Source: Streptomyces albus subsp. albus
GTDB taxonomy: Bacteria; Actinomycetota; Actinomycetes; Streptomycetales; Streptomycetaceae
NCBI RefSeq assembly: GCF_000725885.1
Contig: NZ_JODR01000008.1
Location: 62,001 to 126,000 of the forward strand
Direction of reading: 5' to 3'
DNA length: 64,000 nucleotides
Below, piece after piece: positions 50,674 through 59,645 of the stretch. Each line of letters starts with the position of its first letter. Position 1 is the first letter of the stretch. Made by a program: the position numbers and the translations under genes. The notes under the pieces were generated by a model, which was not told the DNA's origin, searched no databases, and was given only the letters and a program-made list of their open reading frames with translations.

Positions 50674-52316
50674 GGCCGCACCGCCCGGCCGGGCAGGGGC
50701 AGCCGTACGGTGAACTCCGCGCCGCCGCCCGGCAGATCGCGGGCCTGGGCCTGACCGCCGTGGCGGCCGGCCGTCTGCCGCACCAGGGCCAGGCCGATGC
50801 CGCCGCCGTCCCGCTTGGTGGACCAGCCGCGCCGGAAGAGGGTCTCCCCGTCCTCCGCCTGCGGCGGCAGCCCCGGGCCGTTGTCGGCCACCCGCACCAG
50901 CAGCCCCGGCCGCGGGGTGCCGACGTGGTGGACGGTGACGGTGACCCGCGGCGCGGCGGGTGCGGGCTCCTTGGCGCGGACCGCTTCGAGGGCGTTGTCC
51001 ACGAGGTTGCCCACGATCGTCACCAGGTCCCGGGGCGGGATGCCGTGGGTGTCGTCCAGCCGGCTGTCCTCGGACAGGGACAGCTCGACGCCACGTTCGC
51101 TCGCCTGCGCGGCCTTGCCCAGCAGCAGGGCGGCCAGTACGGGCTCCCGCACGGCGCTGACCACCCGGTCGGTGAGCGCCTGGGCCAGCTCCAGCTCCTC
51201 GGTGGCGAAGCGCACGGCGTCCTCGGTGCGGCCCAGTTCGATGAGGGAGACGACGGTGTGCAGCCGGTTGGCCGCCTCGTGGGCCTGGGAGCGCAGCGCC
51301 TCGGCGAACCCCCGCACGGAGTCCAGCTCGCCCGCGAGGGCCCGCAGTTCGGTGTGGTCCCGCAGGGTCACCACGGCGCCGCGCCCCGGCACGGGCGAGC
51401 TGTTGACCACGATCACCCGCTCGTCGGTCAGATGGACCTCGTCCACCCGCGGCGCCGCACCGGAGAGGGCTTCCGTCAGCTCGCGGGGCAGCCCCAGGCC
51501 GGTGACCGGCCGGCCCACGGGGTCCGCCGTCGCGGCCAGGCCCAGCAGTTCCCGGGCCCCGTCGTTGGCGAGCGCCACCCTGCCCCGCCCGTCGAGCAGC
51601 AGGAGGCCCTCCCGTACGGCGTGCAGCGTCGCCTGGTGGTAGTCGTACATGCGGCTCAGCTCGGCCGCGTTCATGCCGTGGGTGTGGCGGCGCAGCCGTG
51701 CGTTGATCACGTAGGTGCCGATCCCGCCGACGGCGAGGGCGGCGCCGGCGACGGCCAGCAGTGCGGTCAGCTGCTCGCGGACCTGTTCGCCGATGGTTTC
51801 CACGGCGATGCCCGCGCTCACCAGCCCGATGATGCGGCTGTGCGGTCCGGCTTCGCGTACGGGGGTGACGACCCGCACCGACGGGCCGAGGGTGCCGGTG
51901 TAGGTCTCGTCGAAGGTGCGGCCTTCGAGGGCGGGGCCGATGTGGCCGACGAAGCGCTCCCCGATCCGGTCGGGGTCCGGGTGGGTCCACCGCCTGCCGT
52001 CCGTGTCCATGATCGTCACGAAGGTGACGCCCGTGTCGCGCCGTACCCGCTCCGCGTACGGCTGGAGCCGGCGGGTGGGGTCCGCTGAGGCGATGGCCTC
52101 CCGCACGGAGGGGGAATCGGCCACCGCCTGCGTGGTCGCCCGGGCACGGTGCGTGGCGGCGTCCCTGGCCTGCGACTTCCCCGACAGGTAGGCGAACAGG
52201 GCGCAGCCGGCGACGACGGCCGCCACCAGCACCACCTGCATGGCGAAAAGCTGCCCCGCCAGGCTGCGCGGGCGGGACCGCACTTTGGAGGTCGGAAGGG
52301 GGACGCGCACCCCCAC
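50670..52316 (-). CDS. CitA/DcuS-type sensor histidine kinase
   Basis: About 548 residues. TM1 is near LFAMQVVLVAAVVAGCALFA, a periplasmic PAS-like ligand domain follows (TFVTIMDTDGRRWTHPDPDR; ALEGRTFDETYTGTLG), then TM2 (LLAVAGAALAVGGIGTYVI). A cytoplasmic PAS, the phospho-His helix ALRSQAHEAANRLHTVVSLI and an ATPase domain (VGNLVDNALEAV, GGGIGLALVRQ) complete it. The N-terminus is uncertain: several GTGs lie between 52304 and 52373, none with a strong ribosome site. CitA-family sensors bind dicarboxylates or citrate, consistent with the divergent dctA. Confidence 0.9.
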   Translation of the reverse strand: MGVRVPLPTSKVRSRPRSLAGQLFAMQVVLVAAVVAGCALFAYLSGKSQARDAATHRARATTQAVADSPSVREAIASADPTRRLQPYAERVRRDTGVTFVTIMDTDGRRWTHPDPDRIGERFVGHIGPALEGRTFDETYTGTLGPSVRVVTPVREAGPHSRIIGLVSAGIAVETIGEQVREQLTALLAVAGAALAVGGIGTYVINARLRRHTHGMNAAELSRMYDYHQATLHAVREGLLLLDGRGRVALANDGARELLGLAATADPVGRPVTGLGLPRELTEALSGAAPRVDEVHLTDERVIVVNSSPVPGRGAVVTLRDHTELRALAGELDSVRGFAEALRSQAHEAANRLHTVVSLIELGRTEDAVRFATEELELAQALTDRVVSAVREPVLAALLLGKAAQASERGVELSLSEDSRLDDTHGIPPRDLVTIVGNLVDNALEAVRAKEPAPAAPRVTVTVHHVGTPRPGLLVRVADNGPGLPPQAEDGETLFRRGWSTKRDGGGIGLALVRQTAGRHGGQAQARDLPGGGAEFTVRLPLPGRAVRP

Positions 52317-52335
52317 AGTCTGCCGTGGCCGATTT

Positions 52336-52355
52336 CGTGCACGTAATGCACGTAA
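52336..52355. promoter_or_regulatory. Repeat/palindrome in kinase-dctA intergenic region
   Basis: TGCACGTAA occurs twice in immediate tandem (52338-52346 and 52347-52355). The same stretch also reads as an inverted repeat, CGTGCA-CGTAA-TGCACG (52336-52352). It is a candidate binding site for the CitB-type regulator between the divergent genes. Confidence 0.5.
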
Positions 52356-52486
52356 GGGTGACGCCCGTCGCACCGTGGTGCATAGTCACCGGGACTCAAC
52401 ACGATCGAAATTCCCGATGAACGTTTCCGGCACGGACCGTCACACGGGAACGACGTGACATGACCCAGCAAAGAGGAGCCGCCGAC

Positions 52487-53884
52487 GTGTCGAAGAAGAC
52501 ACCGCAGCAGGCCGCAGCGGCGACTGCGCCTGACGGACCACGGGTGAAGCGGGACCGCACCCACTACCTCTACATCGCGGTGATCGCCGCGGTGGTGCTG
52601 GGCGTGATCCTCGGTCTGACGGCACCCGGTGTGGCCACCGAGCTCAAGCCGCTCGGCGAGGGCTTCGTCAACCTCATCAAGATGATGATCTCGCCGATCA
52701 TCTTCTGCACGATCGTGCTCGGCATCGGTTCGGTCCGCAAGGCGGCGAAGGTCGGCGCCGTCGGCGGACTGGCGCTCGCCTACTTCCTGACCATGTCGCT
52801 GGTCGCGCTCGCCATCGGCCTGGTGGTCGGCAACGTGCTGGAGCCCGGCCACGGACTGCACCTGACCGAGGCGGCACGTGACGCGGGCGCCTCGCAGGCC
52901 AAGGGCGGCGAGGGCATGACCGACTTCCTGCTCGGCATGATCCCCACCACCATGGTCTCCGCCTTCACCGAGGGCGAGGTCCTCCAGACGCTGCTGATCG
53001 CGCTCCTCGTCGGCTTCGCCCTCCAGGCCATGGGCAAGGCCGGGGAGCCGGTGCTGCGCGGCATCGGGCACATCCAGAAGCTGGTCTTCCGGGTGCTGGC
53101 GATGGTCATGTGGGCCGCCCCGATCGGTGCGTTCGGCGCCATGGCCGCGGTGGTCGGCGAGACGGGTGTGGACGCCCTCAAGTCGCTGGCCGTCATCATG
53201 ATCGGCTTCTACGTCACCTGTGTGCTGTTCGTCTTCGTCGTCCTCGGCCTGATCCTGCGGCTGGTCGCCGGGGTCAACATCTTCGCCCTGCTCAAGTACC
53301 TGGGCCGGGAGTTCCTGCTGATCCTGTCCACGTCCTCGTCCGAGTCGGCGCTGCCGCGGCTGATCGCCAAGATGGAGCACCTGGGCGTCAGCCGGCCCGT
53401 CGTCGGCATCACGGTGCCCACCGGGTACTCCTTCAACCTCGACGGCACGATGATCTATCTGACGATGGCCTCGATCTTCGTCGCCGAGGCCATGGGCGAC
53501 CCGCTCAGCATCGGCCAGCAGATCTCGCTGCTCGTCTTCATGTTCATCGCCTCCAAGGGCGCCGCCGGGGTCACCGGCGCCGGTCTGGCCACCCTCGCGG
53601 GCGGTCTCCAGTCGCACCGCCCGGAGCTGGTGGACGGTGTCGGCCTCATCGTCGGTATCGACCGCTTCATGAGCGAGGCGCGGGCGCTGACCAACTTCGC
53701 CGGCAACGCGGTGGCCACCGTGCTGGTGGGCACCTGGACGAAGGAGATCGACAAGGCGCGGGTCGGTGAGGTCCTCGCCGGGCACCTGCCCTTCGACGAG
53801 CGCACGCTGGCCACGGAGCACGGCGAGGAGTCCGGCGAGGAGCTGCCGGCGCAGGCCCGCCCCCAGGTGGAGGCGAAGGTCTGA
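52487..53884 (+). CDS. dctA: C4-dicarboxylate:cation symporter DctA
   Basis: A 465-residue dicarboxylate/amino acid:cation symporter (DAACS) that takes up succinate, fumarate and malate. Conserved features are the serine-rich re-entrant loop LILSTSSSESALPRLI, GYSFNLDGTMIYLTMASIF (the NLDGT motif) and IVGIDRFMSEARALTNFAGN, a substrate and cation site. GTG 52487 is preferred because GAGGAG lies eight bases upstream; ATG 52460 would add nine residues. The divergent CitA/DcuS-like two-component system is its likely regulator. Confidence 0.94.
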   Translation: MSKKTPQQAAAATAPDGPRVKRDRTHYLYIAVIAAVVLGVILGLTAPGVATELKPLGEGFVNLIKMMISPIIFCTIVLGIGSVRKAAKVGAVGGLALAYFLTMSLVALAIGLVVGNVLEPGHGLHLTEAARDAGASQAKGGEGMTDFLLGMIPTTMVSAFTEGEVLQTLLIALLVGFALQAMGKAGEPVLRGIGHIQKLVFRVLAMVMWAAPIGAFGAMAAVVGETGVDALKSLAVIMIGFYVTCVLFVFVVLGLILRLVAGVNIFALLKYLGREFLLILSTSSSESALPRLIAKMEHLGVSRPVVGITVPTGYSFNLDGTMIYLTMASIFVAEAMGDPLSIGQQISLLVFMFIASKGAAGVTGAGLATLAGGLQSHRPELVDGVGLIVGIDRFMSEARALTNFAGNAVATVLVGTWTKEIDKARVGEVLAGHLPFDERTLATEHGEESGEELPAQARPQVEAKV

Positions 53885-53914
53885 GCCGGTCGCGGTGAGT
53901 CGGCCGCGGGCGGG

Positions 53915-55624
53915 TCAGGGCTTCGTGAGCCGGAACCAGTAGAAGCCGTGGCCCGCCAGGGTGAGCGGGTAGGGCAGGGCGCCGACGGGCGGGAACCGCA
54001 CCCCGCCGATCAGTTCGACCGGCACCCTGCCCTCCCATTCGCGCAGGTCCAGCTCGGTGGGCTGGGGGAAGCGCGAGAAGTTGTGCACGCACAGCACCAG
54101 GTCGTCCCCGCCCTCCGGCAGCCGCACCTCGCGCAGGAAGGCCAGGACGGCGTGGTTGGAGGAGGACAGCTCCTCGTAGGAGCCGAGCCCGAAGGCGGGG
54201 TTCTGCTTGCGGACCTGGATGACGTGCCGGGTCCAGTGCAGCAGGGAGCTGGGCGATCTCATCGCCGCCTCCACATTGGTGACCTGGTAGCCGTGGACGG
54301 GGTCCATGACGGCGGGCAGGAACAGCCGCCCCGGGTCGCAGGAGGAGAAGCCCGCGTTGCGGTCGGGCGTCCACTGCATCGGGGTGCGCACGGCGTCCCG
54401 GTCGCCCAGCCAGATGTTGTCGCCCATCCCGATCTCGTCGCCGTAGTAGAGGATCGGTGAGCCGGGCAGGGACAGCAGCAGGGCGGTGAACAGCTCGATC
54501 TGTTTGCGGTCGTTGTCCAGCAGCGGGGCGAGCCGTCGTCTGATGCCGAGGTTGGCGCGCATCCGCGGGTCCTTGGCGTACTCCGCGTACATGTAGTCGC
54601 GTTCCTCGTCGGTGACCATCTCCAGCGTCAGCTCGTCGTGGTTGCGCAGGAAGATGCCCCACTGGCAGCCGGCGGGGATGGGCGGGGTCTTGGCGAGGAT
54701 CTCGGAGACCGGGTAGCGGGACTCCCGCCTGACGGCCATGAAGATGCGCGGCATGACGGGGAAGTGGAACGCCATGTGGCACTCGTCGCCCCCCTTCGCG
54801 TAGTCCCCGAAGTAGTCGACGACGTCCTCGGGCCACTGGTTGGCCTCGGCCAGCAGCACGGTGTCGGGGTAGTGGGCGTCGACCATCCGGCGCACCCTCT
54901 TGAGGAAGGCGTGCGACTGCGGGAGGTTCTCGCAGCTGGTGCCCTCCTCGGCGTAGAGGTAGGGCACCGCGTCCAGCCGGAATCCGTCGATGCCCAGGTC
55001 CAGCCAGAACCGCAGGCCCGAGAGCATCTCGTCCTGGACCCGGGGGTTGTCGTAGTTGAGGTCGGGCTGGTGCGAGAAGAAGCGGTGCCAGTAGTACTGC
55101 TTGCGCACCGGGTCGAAGGTCCAGTTGGAGACCTCCGTGTCCACGAAGATGATCCGCGCGTCCTCGTACTGCTTGTCGTCGTCGGCCCAGATGTAGTAGT
55201 CGCCGTAGGGGCCCTGCGGATCGCGCCGGGACTCCTGGAACCACGGGTGCTGGTCGCTGGTGTGGTTCATGACGAAGTCGATGATCACCCGCATGCCGCG
55301 CCGGTGCGCGGCGTCCACGAACTCGACGAAGTCCGCCAGGTCGCCGAACTCCGGCTGCACCGAGGTGTAGTCGGCCACGTCGTAGCCGCCGTCCTTGAGC
55401 GGCGAGGTGAAGAACGGGGGCAGCCACAGGCAGTCGACGCCGAGCCACTGGAGGTAGTCCAGCCTCGATGTGAGCCCTTTCAGATCGCCGATGCCGTCCC
55501 CGTCGCTGTCCTGGAAGGAGCGGACGAGCACTTCGTAGAAGACCGCGCGCTTGAACCAGTGCGGATCGCGGTCCTTGGCGGGTGTGTCCTCGAACATGTC
55601 GGGGACGGGCTCATTGACGATCAT
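53915..55624 (-). CDS. treS: Trehalose synthase (maltose alpha-D-glucosyltransferase)
   Basis: A 569-residue GH13 enzyme that interconverts maltose and trehalose. Conserved blocks are [35 protein letters not shown] (nucleophile Asp), [17 protein letters not shown] (acid Glu) and [20 protein letters not shown]. It has the plain form without a maltokinase fusion. ATG 55624 gives the expected [20 protein letters not shown]. Here it stands alone: no maltokinase, glgE, glgB or glgP gene is adjacent, although in S. coelicolor treS is recalled as part of that cluster. Confidence 0.95.
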   Translation of the reverse strand: MIVNEPVPDMFEDTPAKDRDPHWFKRAVFYEVLVRSFQDSDGDGIGDLKGLTSRLDYLQWLGVDCLWLPPFFTSPLKDGGYDVADYTSVQPEFGDLADFVEFVDAAHRRGMRVIIDFVMNHTSDQHPWFQESRRDPQGPYGDYYIWADDDKQYEDARIIFVDTEVSNWTFDPVRKQYYWHRFFSHQPDLNYDNPRVQDEMLSGLRFWLDLGIDGFRLDAVPYLYAEEGTSCENLPQSHAFLKRVRRMVDAHYPDTVLLAEANQWPEDVVDYFGDYAKGGDECHMAFHFPVMPRIFMAVRRESRYPVSEILAKTPPIPAGCQWGIFLRNHDELTLEMVTDEERDYMYAEYAKDPRMRANLGIRRRLAPLLDNDRKQIELFTALLLSLPGSPILYYGDEIGMGDNIWLGDRDAVRTPMQWTPDRNAGFSSCDPGRLFLPAVMDPVHGYQVTNVEAAMRSPSSLLHWTRHVIQVRKQNPAFGLGSYEELSSSNHAVLAFLREVRLPEGGDDLVLCVHNFSRFPQPTELDLREWEGRVPVELIGGVRFPPVGALPYPLTLAGHGFYWFRLTKP

Positions 55625-55842
55625 GAGTGGAGTTGTCCCTGCCCCAGTGGTAGTTCTCTCCGGTGCGCTCCCGCACACCGGGAACGCCGCTGAACCGCTC
55701 ATCTGAGCGGCGCGGGGTCCGGATGCTGCGAGATGCGTCCTGTCCAACGACACCGTGGCCTCACGGGTGTGGTGTGCACCCGGGCGGGCCGGGCCCGCAC
55801 CGGCAGGCGGAGGCGGCGGCGGAGGAGAGGGCGCAGACGGAA

Positions 55843-55871
55843 GGGCCCCGCCCCCCGGAGGGACGGGGCCC
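55843..55871 (-). terminator. Metalloprotease gene terminator
   Basis: GGGCCCCG and CGGGGCCC pair around a 13-base loop, 24 bp past the protease stop. No gene is seen between here and treS (55625-55842). Confidence 0.7.
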
Positions 55872-55894
55872 GTGCACCGCTGGGCGGGACCGGC

Positions 55895-57493
55895 TCAGCC
55901 GGTGACGTTCACCGCGGTCCAGGCCGCCTCGACGGTCTTGACCTCGGCGCTGTCGGCGCCGTACAGGTCGGTGGCGGCGGCGACCGTGGCACGCCGCGCG
56001 TCGGCGTAGTCCGTGGTCGAGGTCATCTGCTCGGTCAGCGCCTTGAACCAGATCTTCTCGGCCTTCTCGATGCCGATCCCGTCCACCGTGGAGCCGTCCT
56101 TGGTGGGCGAGTTGTACTTCACGCCGTTCACCTCGCGCTCCCCGCTGCCGACCGACAGCAGGAAGAAGAAGTGGTTGGCGATGCCGGAGGAGTAGTGCAC
56201 GTCCACGTCACCGGCGTCGGCCGACCAGTAGTCCAGCGAGGTGCCGTCCTTGCTGGGCTCGTCCATGTAGCGCAGCGGGGTGCCGTCGCCGTTGATGTCG
56301 ATCTTCTCGCCGACGAGGTAGTCCGGCACGTCCTCGGGGCTGTTGGCGTGGAACTCGACCGCCGCGGCGAAGATGTCGGAGGTCGCCTCGTTCAGGCCGC
56401 CCGACTCACCCGCGTAGATCAGGTCGGCGGTCGTCGAGGTGACGCCGTGGGACATCTCGTGCGCGGCGACGTCCAGCGCGGTCAGCGGCTTCTTGTTGCC
56501 CTCGCCGTCGCCGTAGGTCATGCAGAAGCAGGAGTCGTCCCAGAAGGCGTTGACGTAGTTGTTGCCGTAGTGGACCCGGCTCAGCGCCCCCTTGCCGTCG
56601 CCCGCGATGCCCTCGCGGCCGTGCACCTCCTTGTAGTAGTCCCAGGTCTGGCCCGCGCCGTAGTGGGCGTCCACGCCTGCGGTCGCCGGGTCACCTGCGG
56701 TCCCGTCGCCCCAGGTGTCGTCCTCGTCGGTGAACAGCTCGCCCTCGCCGCTGCTGCCGTTCTTGAGGTCGGTCGTGCGGTTCCCGCCGCGGGCCTCGTC
56801 GGTCATCGTGAACTTGCCGGACGAGCCCGAGGTGCCGATCTCGACCTTGCCGCTGTACTGGCTGTTGCCGGTGCCCTCCTTGATGCCCTGGAACTCGAAG
56901 AGCTTCTTGCCGGTCTTCGCGTCGGTGATGACGTGGAGTTCGTTGGGCGCGCCGGACTTCTGGACGCCGCCGATCACGGTCTCCCACGCCAGTACGGGCT
57001 TGCCCTCGGCGGCCCACACCACCTTGCGGGGCGCCTTGCTGCCCTTCGCCGCGGCGGCGGCCGGCTTGTGGGCGGCCGGTGCGTCGGTCTTCACCGCGAT
57101 CTTCGCGGAGGTGGCCTTGGTGGTGCCGGTGCGCTTGCCGCTCGCCGACTTGTGGACGATCAGGTCGCCGCCGAGGACGGGCAGCCCGTCGTAGCTGCGC
57201 TCGTAACGGACGTGTGTGGACCCGTCCTTGTTCTTGATGACGTCCTTGACGTGGAGCTTCTCCTTGGCGCCGAGGCCCAGGGCGCGGGCGTCGGCGGACT
57301 TGGCGGCATCCGTGTCCGCGGACTCGACCAGCCGGCTGTGCTGGGCCGCGGACAGCTTCGCGGGCAGCGCGCCGTCGGCGGCACCCGCCGAACCGGTGTC
57401 GGCGCCCGCGGTTCCCGCGGTGACACCCGCCGCCACCAGGGCCGCGGTGGCGGCCAGGGCGGACATCCGCTGCTTCGAGGTGAGGGGTCTCAC
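55895..57493 (-). CDS. Secreted M4 (thermolysin-like) neutral metalloprotease
   Basis: A 532-residue preproenzyme. The signal peptide includes MSALAATAALVAAGVTAGTA. The propeptide (FTP/PepSY type, ending about residue 200) contains HVRYERSYDGLPVLGGDLIV. The catalytic domain has DVAAHEMSHGVTSTTADLIY with HExxH zinc ligands, the third ligand Glu in GGLNEATSDIF, and IANHFFFLLSVGSG. GTG 57493 has AAGGAG eight bases upstream and is preferred over the extended frame to 57625. The propeptide should inhibit and help fold the enzyme before autocleavage outside the cell. Confidence 0.95.
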   Translation of the reverse strand: MRPLTSKQRMSALAATAALVAAGVTAGTAGADTGSAGAADGALPAKLSAAQHSRLVESADTDAAKSADARALGLGAKEKLHVKDVIKNKDGSTHVRYERSYDGLPVLGGDLIVHKSASGKRTGTTKATSAKIAVKTDAPAAHKPAAAAAKGSKAPRKVVWAAEGKPVLAWETVIGGVQKSGAPNELHVITDAKTGKKLFEFQGIKEGTGNSQYSGKVEIGTSGSSGKFTMTDEARGGNRTTDLKNGSSGEGELFTDEDDTWGDGTAGDPATAGVDAHYGAGQTWDYYKEVHGREGIAGDGKGALSRVHYGNNYVNAFWDDSCFCMTYGDGEGNKKPLTALDVAAHEMSHGVTSTTADLIYAGESGGLNEATSDIFAAAVEFHANSPEDVPDYLVGEKIDINGDGTPLRYMDEPSKDGTSLDYWSADAGDVDVHYSSGIANHFFFLLSVGSGEREVNGVKYNSPTKDGSTVDGIGIEKAEKIWFKALTEQMTSTTDYADARRATVAAATDLYGADSAEVKTVEAAWTAVNVTG

Positions 57494-58109
57494 GTCAATG
57501 GCTCCTTCTGCCGTGGGGGCCGGACGGCATGGGTGAGCAGCCGTCCGGGCAGAACCGGGGTGCGGCGAAGATCGGATGTTCCGCCGCCCCTGCGGTCGGC
57601 AGCCTGCCATCATGTGCATGTACATGTCACCGGTGCGTCATTCTCTGCCCATGGTTTGGCCGAATTCTTGTTCGTTACTACGAACCCGCCGTGCACATAC
57701 CGGACGTCCGGCCGACGGGCCCGCGCGGCGCGCTTCCTGGGCCGCGGCACCCTGGACCGGCGCCGGGTGGGCCGCCCTCCGCTCAGGCGGCGGCCTCGGC
57801 CCGGAACCCCGGACAGGACAGCCGGCCGGAACCGGGCCGCCCCACCACGCCCACCAGCAGGCCCGTCCCCGGCGCGGTCCGTCTCTCGCATCCGCCCGCG
57901 GCCCCGCGGCGTCCGGCTCTTCCGCGGTGGTGCGGTGCCGCTCCACGCACCGTGCGGCGACCGCGCTTCGCACCGCCCTCATGACGACTGGCCACGTCCG
58001 TGCCCGCGAGGTCCTGCCGCCCTGAGCCGGACGCCCGCGCCCCCCCCGGAGCCGGACGGCGGTCTGCCGGTGAGCCGGTGAGCCGGGTGGCGGGCTCGAG
58101 GCGGCTCGT
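57494..58109 (-). promoter_or_regulatory. 616-bp intergenic region upstream of metalloprotease
   Basis: No supported gene; the open frames are Arg/Pro-rich shadows on all strands. Two palindromes stand out in locally AT-richer sequence: CATGTACATG at 57617-57626, with a related CATGTG just before, and GTTCGT-TACT-ACGAAC at 57670-57685. Both lie 120-195 bp upstream of the protease start and are candidate operators for growth-phase or nutrient control. Confidence 0.45.
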
Positions 58110-59414
58110 TCAGCCCTTGACGTCCGTGACCCGGCCGCCGCGGTCGTCATGGTCGTCGCGGCCTGTCGGGGTGCCGGCCCGGGCCGGGGCGAGTCCCGGC
58201 GCCGTGACGGCGCGCAGGTTGCGGATCGCCGGTACCGACAGGAGGGCCGCGCCGATCCCCACCATGATGAAGCCGCCCGCCAGCAGCACCGTCCGGCCGC
58301 CCAGCAGTTGCGCCGCCGGGCCCGCCAGGGCCTGCCCGACCGGCATCATGGCCAGGGAACCGGCCACTTCGTAGGCGTGGATGCGGTTGAGGACGGCACC
58401 GGGCACCTGCGTCTGCACGCTGGTCGCCCACATGACGCTCCAGACGCCGCCGCCCAGCCCCCACACGGCCGCCGCCGTCATCATGGCCCACGGCGGCAGG
58501 CCCAGGCCGACGGCCGCCGGGAAGAAACAGCAGCCGAGCAGTGCCACCGAACCGGCGCGCAGCTGTCTCACCGGACGGAACCGCAGCGCCAGCAGGCCGC
58601 CCAGCGCGGTGCCGCCGCCCAGCGCCGAGTTGACCAGTCCGTAGACGCCAGGACCGTCGGACGGGATGATCTCCGAGGCCGTCAGCGGCACCAGCGGCCC
58701 GGACACCGTGACCATGTAGGCCATCCAGATGAGGATGACGCTCCACATCCAGGTCCGGGCCCGGAACTCCCGCCAGCCCTCCGCGAGATCGGCCCGGTAG
58801 CTGGCGCCCCGCACCACCGGGTGCGCGGGCGCGGGCAGCCGCAGCAGCGCCAGGCACAGCGCGCTCAGCGCGTAGGTGGCGGCGTGCGCGGCGAACACTC
58901 CGCCGGGGGAGAAGGCGCCCACCAGAGCGCCGGCCAGTGCCGGCCCCAGCAGCATCGCCAGTGACTCGGCCGTGCGTATCAGTCCGTTGGCGCCCTGCAC
59001 GTCGGCGGCCACCCGCGGGATGGTGCTGGCCACCCCCGGCTGGAACAGCCCCGCGCAGATGCCGTTGACCGCGCCGATCGCGCACACCTGCCACAGCACC
59101 ACGTGCCCGGTCAGGAAGAGCCCGGACATCACCGCCTGGGTGCAGACCCGCACCAGGTCCGAACCGATCATCAGGGCCCGGGTGTTGAACCGGTCGCAGA
59201 AGACGCCGCCGAAGATGACGAAGCCCGCGAGGAAGACCGTCAGTGACGCCAGGGCCGCCCCGATCGCGCCGGGGCCGTGGCCCTGCTGGATCAGACCGGC
59301 CGACAGGGCGATGGGCAGCATGGCGTCGCCCAGCTTGGCGACGGCGCGCCCGGTGAAGAACAGGGCGAAGTTACGGGAACGGAGAGAGGCCGCTGGGGCA
59401 TCGGGAGAGGTCAC
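58110..59414 (-). CDS. MFS transporter (MFS_3/enterobactin-exporter-like)
   Basis: A 434-residue carrier with about 12 membrane helices. It starts MTSPDAPAASLRSRNFALFF; GRAVAKLGDAMLPIALSAGL and FGGVFCDRFNTRALMIGSDL represent helices 1-3 with the MFS loop. The C-terminus is a charged 35-residue Arg/Asp tail. The GTG start has a weak ribosome site. It is divergent from the first transpeptidase gene across 231 bp. Homologs export siderophores or drugs; the substrate here is unknown. Confidence 0.9.
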   Translation of the reverse strand: MTSPDAPAASLRSRNFALFFTGRAVAKLGDAMLPIALSAGLIQQGHGPGAIGAALASLTVFLAGFVIFGGVFCDRFNTRALMIGSDLVRVCTQAVMSGLFLTGHVVLWQVCAIGAVNGICAGLFQPGVASTIPRVAADVQGANGLIRTAESLAMLLGPALAGALVGAFSPGGVFAAHAATYALSALCLALLRLPAPAHPVVRGASYRADLAEGWREFRARTWMWSVILIWMAYMVTVSGPLVPLTASEIIPSDGPGVYGLVNSALGGGTALGGLLALRFRPVRQLRAGSVALLGCCFFPAAVGLGLPPWAMMTAAAVWGLGGGVWSVMWATSVQTQVPGAVLNRIHAYEVAGSLAMMPVGQALAGPAAQLLGGRTVLLAGGFIMVGIGAALLSVPAIRNLRAVTAPGLAPARAGTPTGRDDHDDRGGRVTDVKG

Positions 59415-59645
59415 GTCTGTCCAGTGTGGCCTCGCCCGGGGCGCCGGGCGACCCGTTTACGCCGCCCGGGCGTTTGGCGGACGGTGCCGGCTCCGCCGCG
59501 TCCGCCCGGTGGCCGAAGCTCGCTCGCTCGTGTGATCAGCAGGTGTCCCTGTCGCGGGCGTGTCGTTGGTCCCCACGTCCGCGGGCACACCGAAGCTCCC
59601 GGCAGCCGCGGGGCGGCTTCGGCGACAGACAGGAACGGGAAGGTC

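Noticed and set aside
57529..58150. Several ORFs of 70-170 residues upstream of the metalloprotease
   Set aside because: All are Arg/Pro/Ala-rich in overlapping frames, typical of non-coding high-GC sequence; no homology motif.
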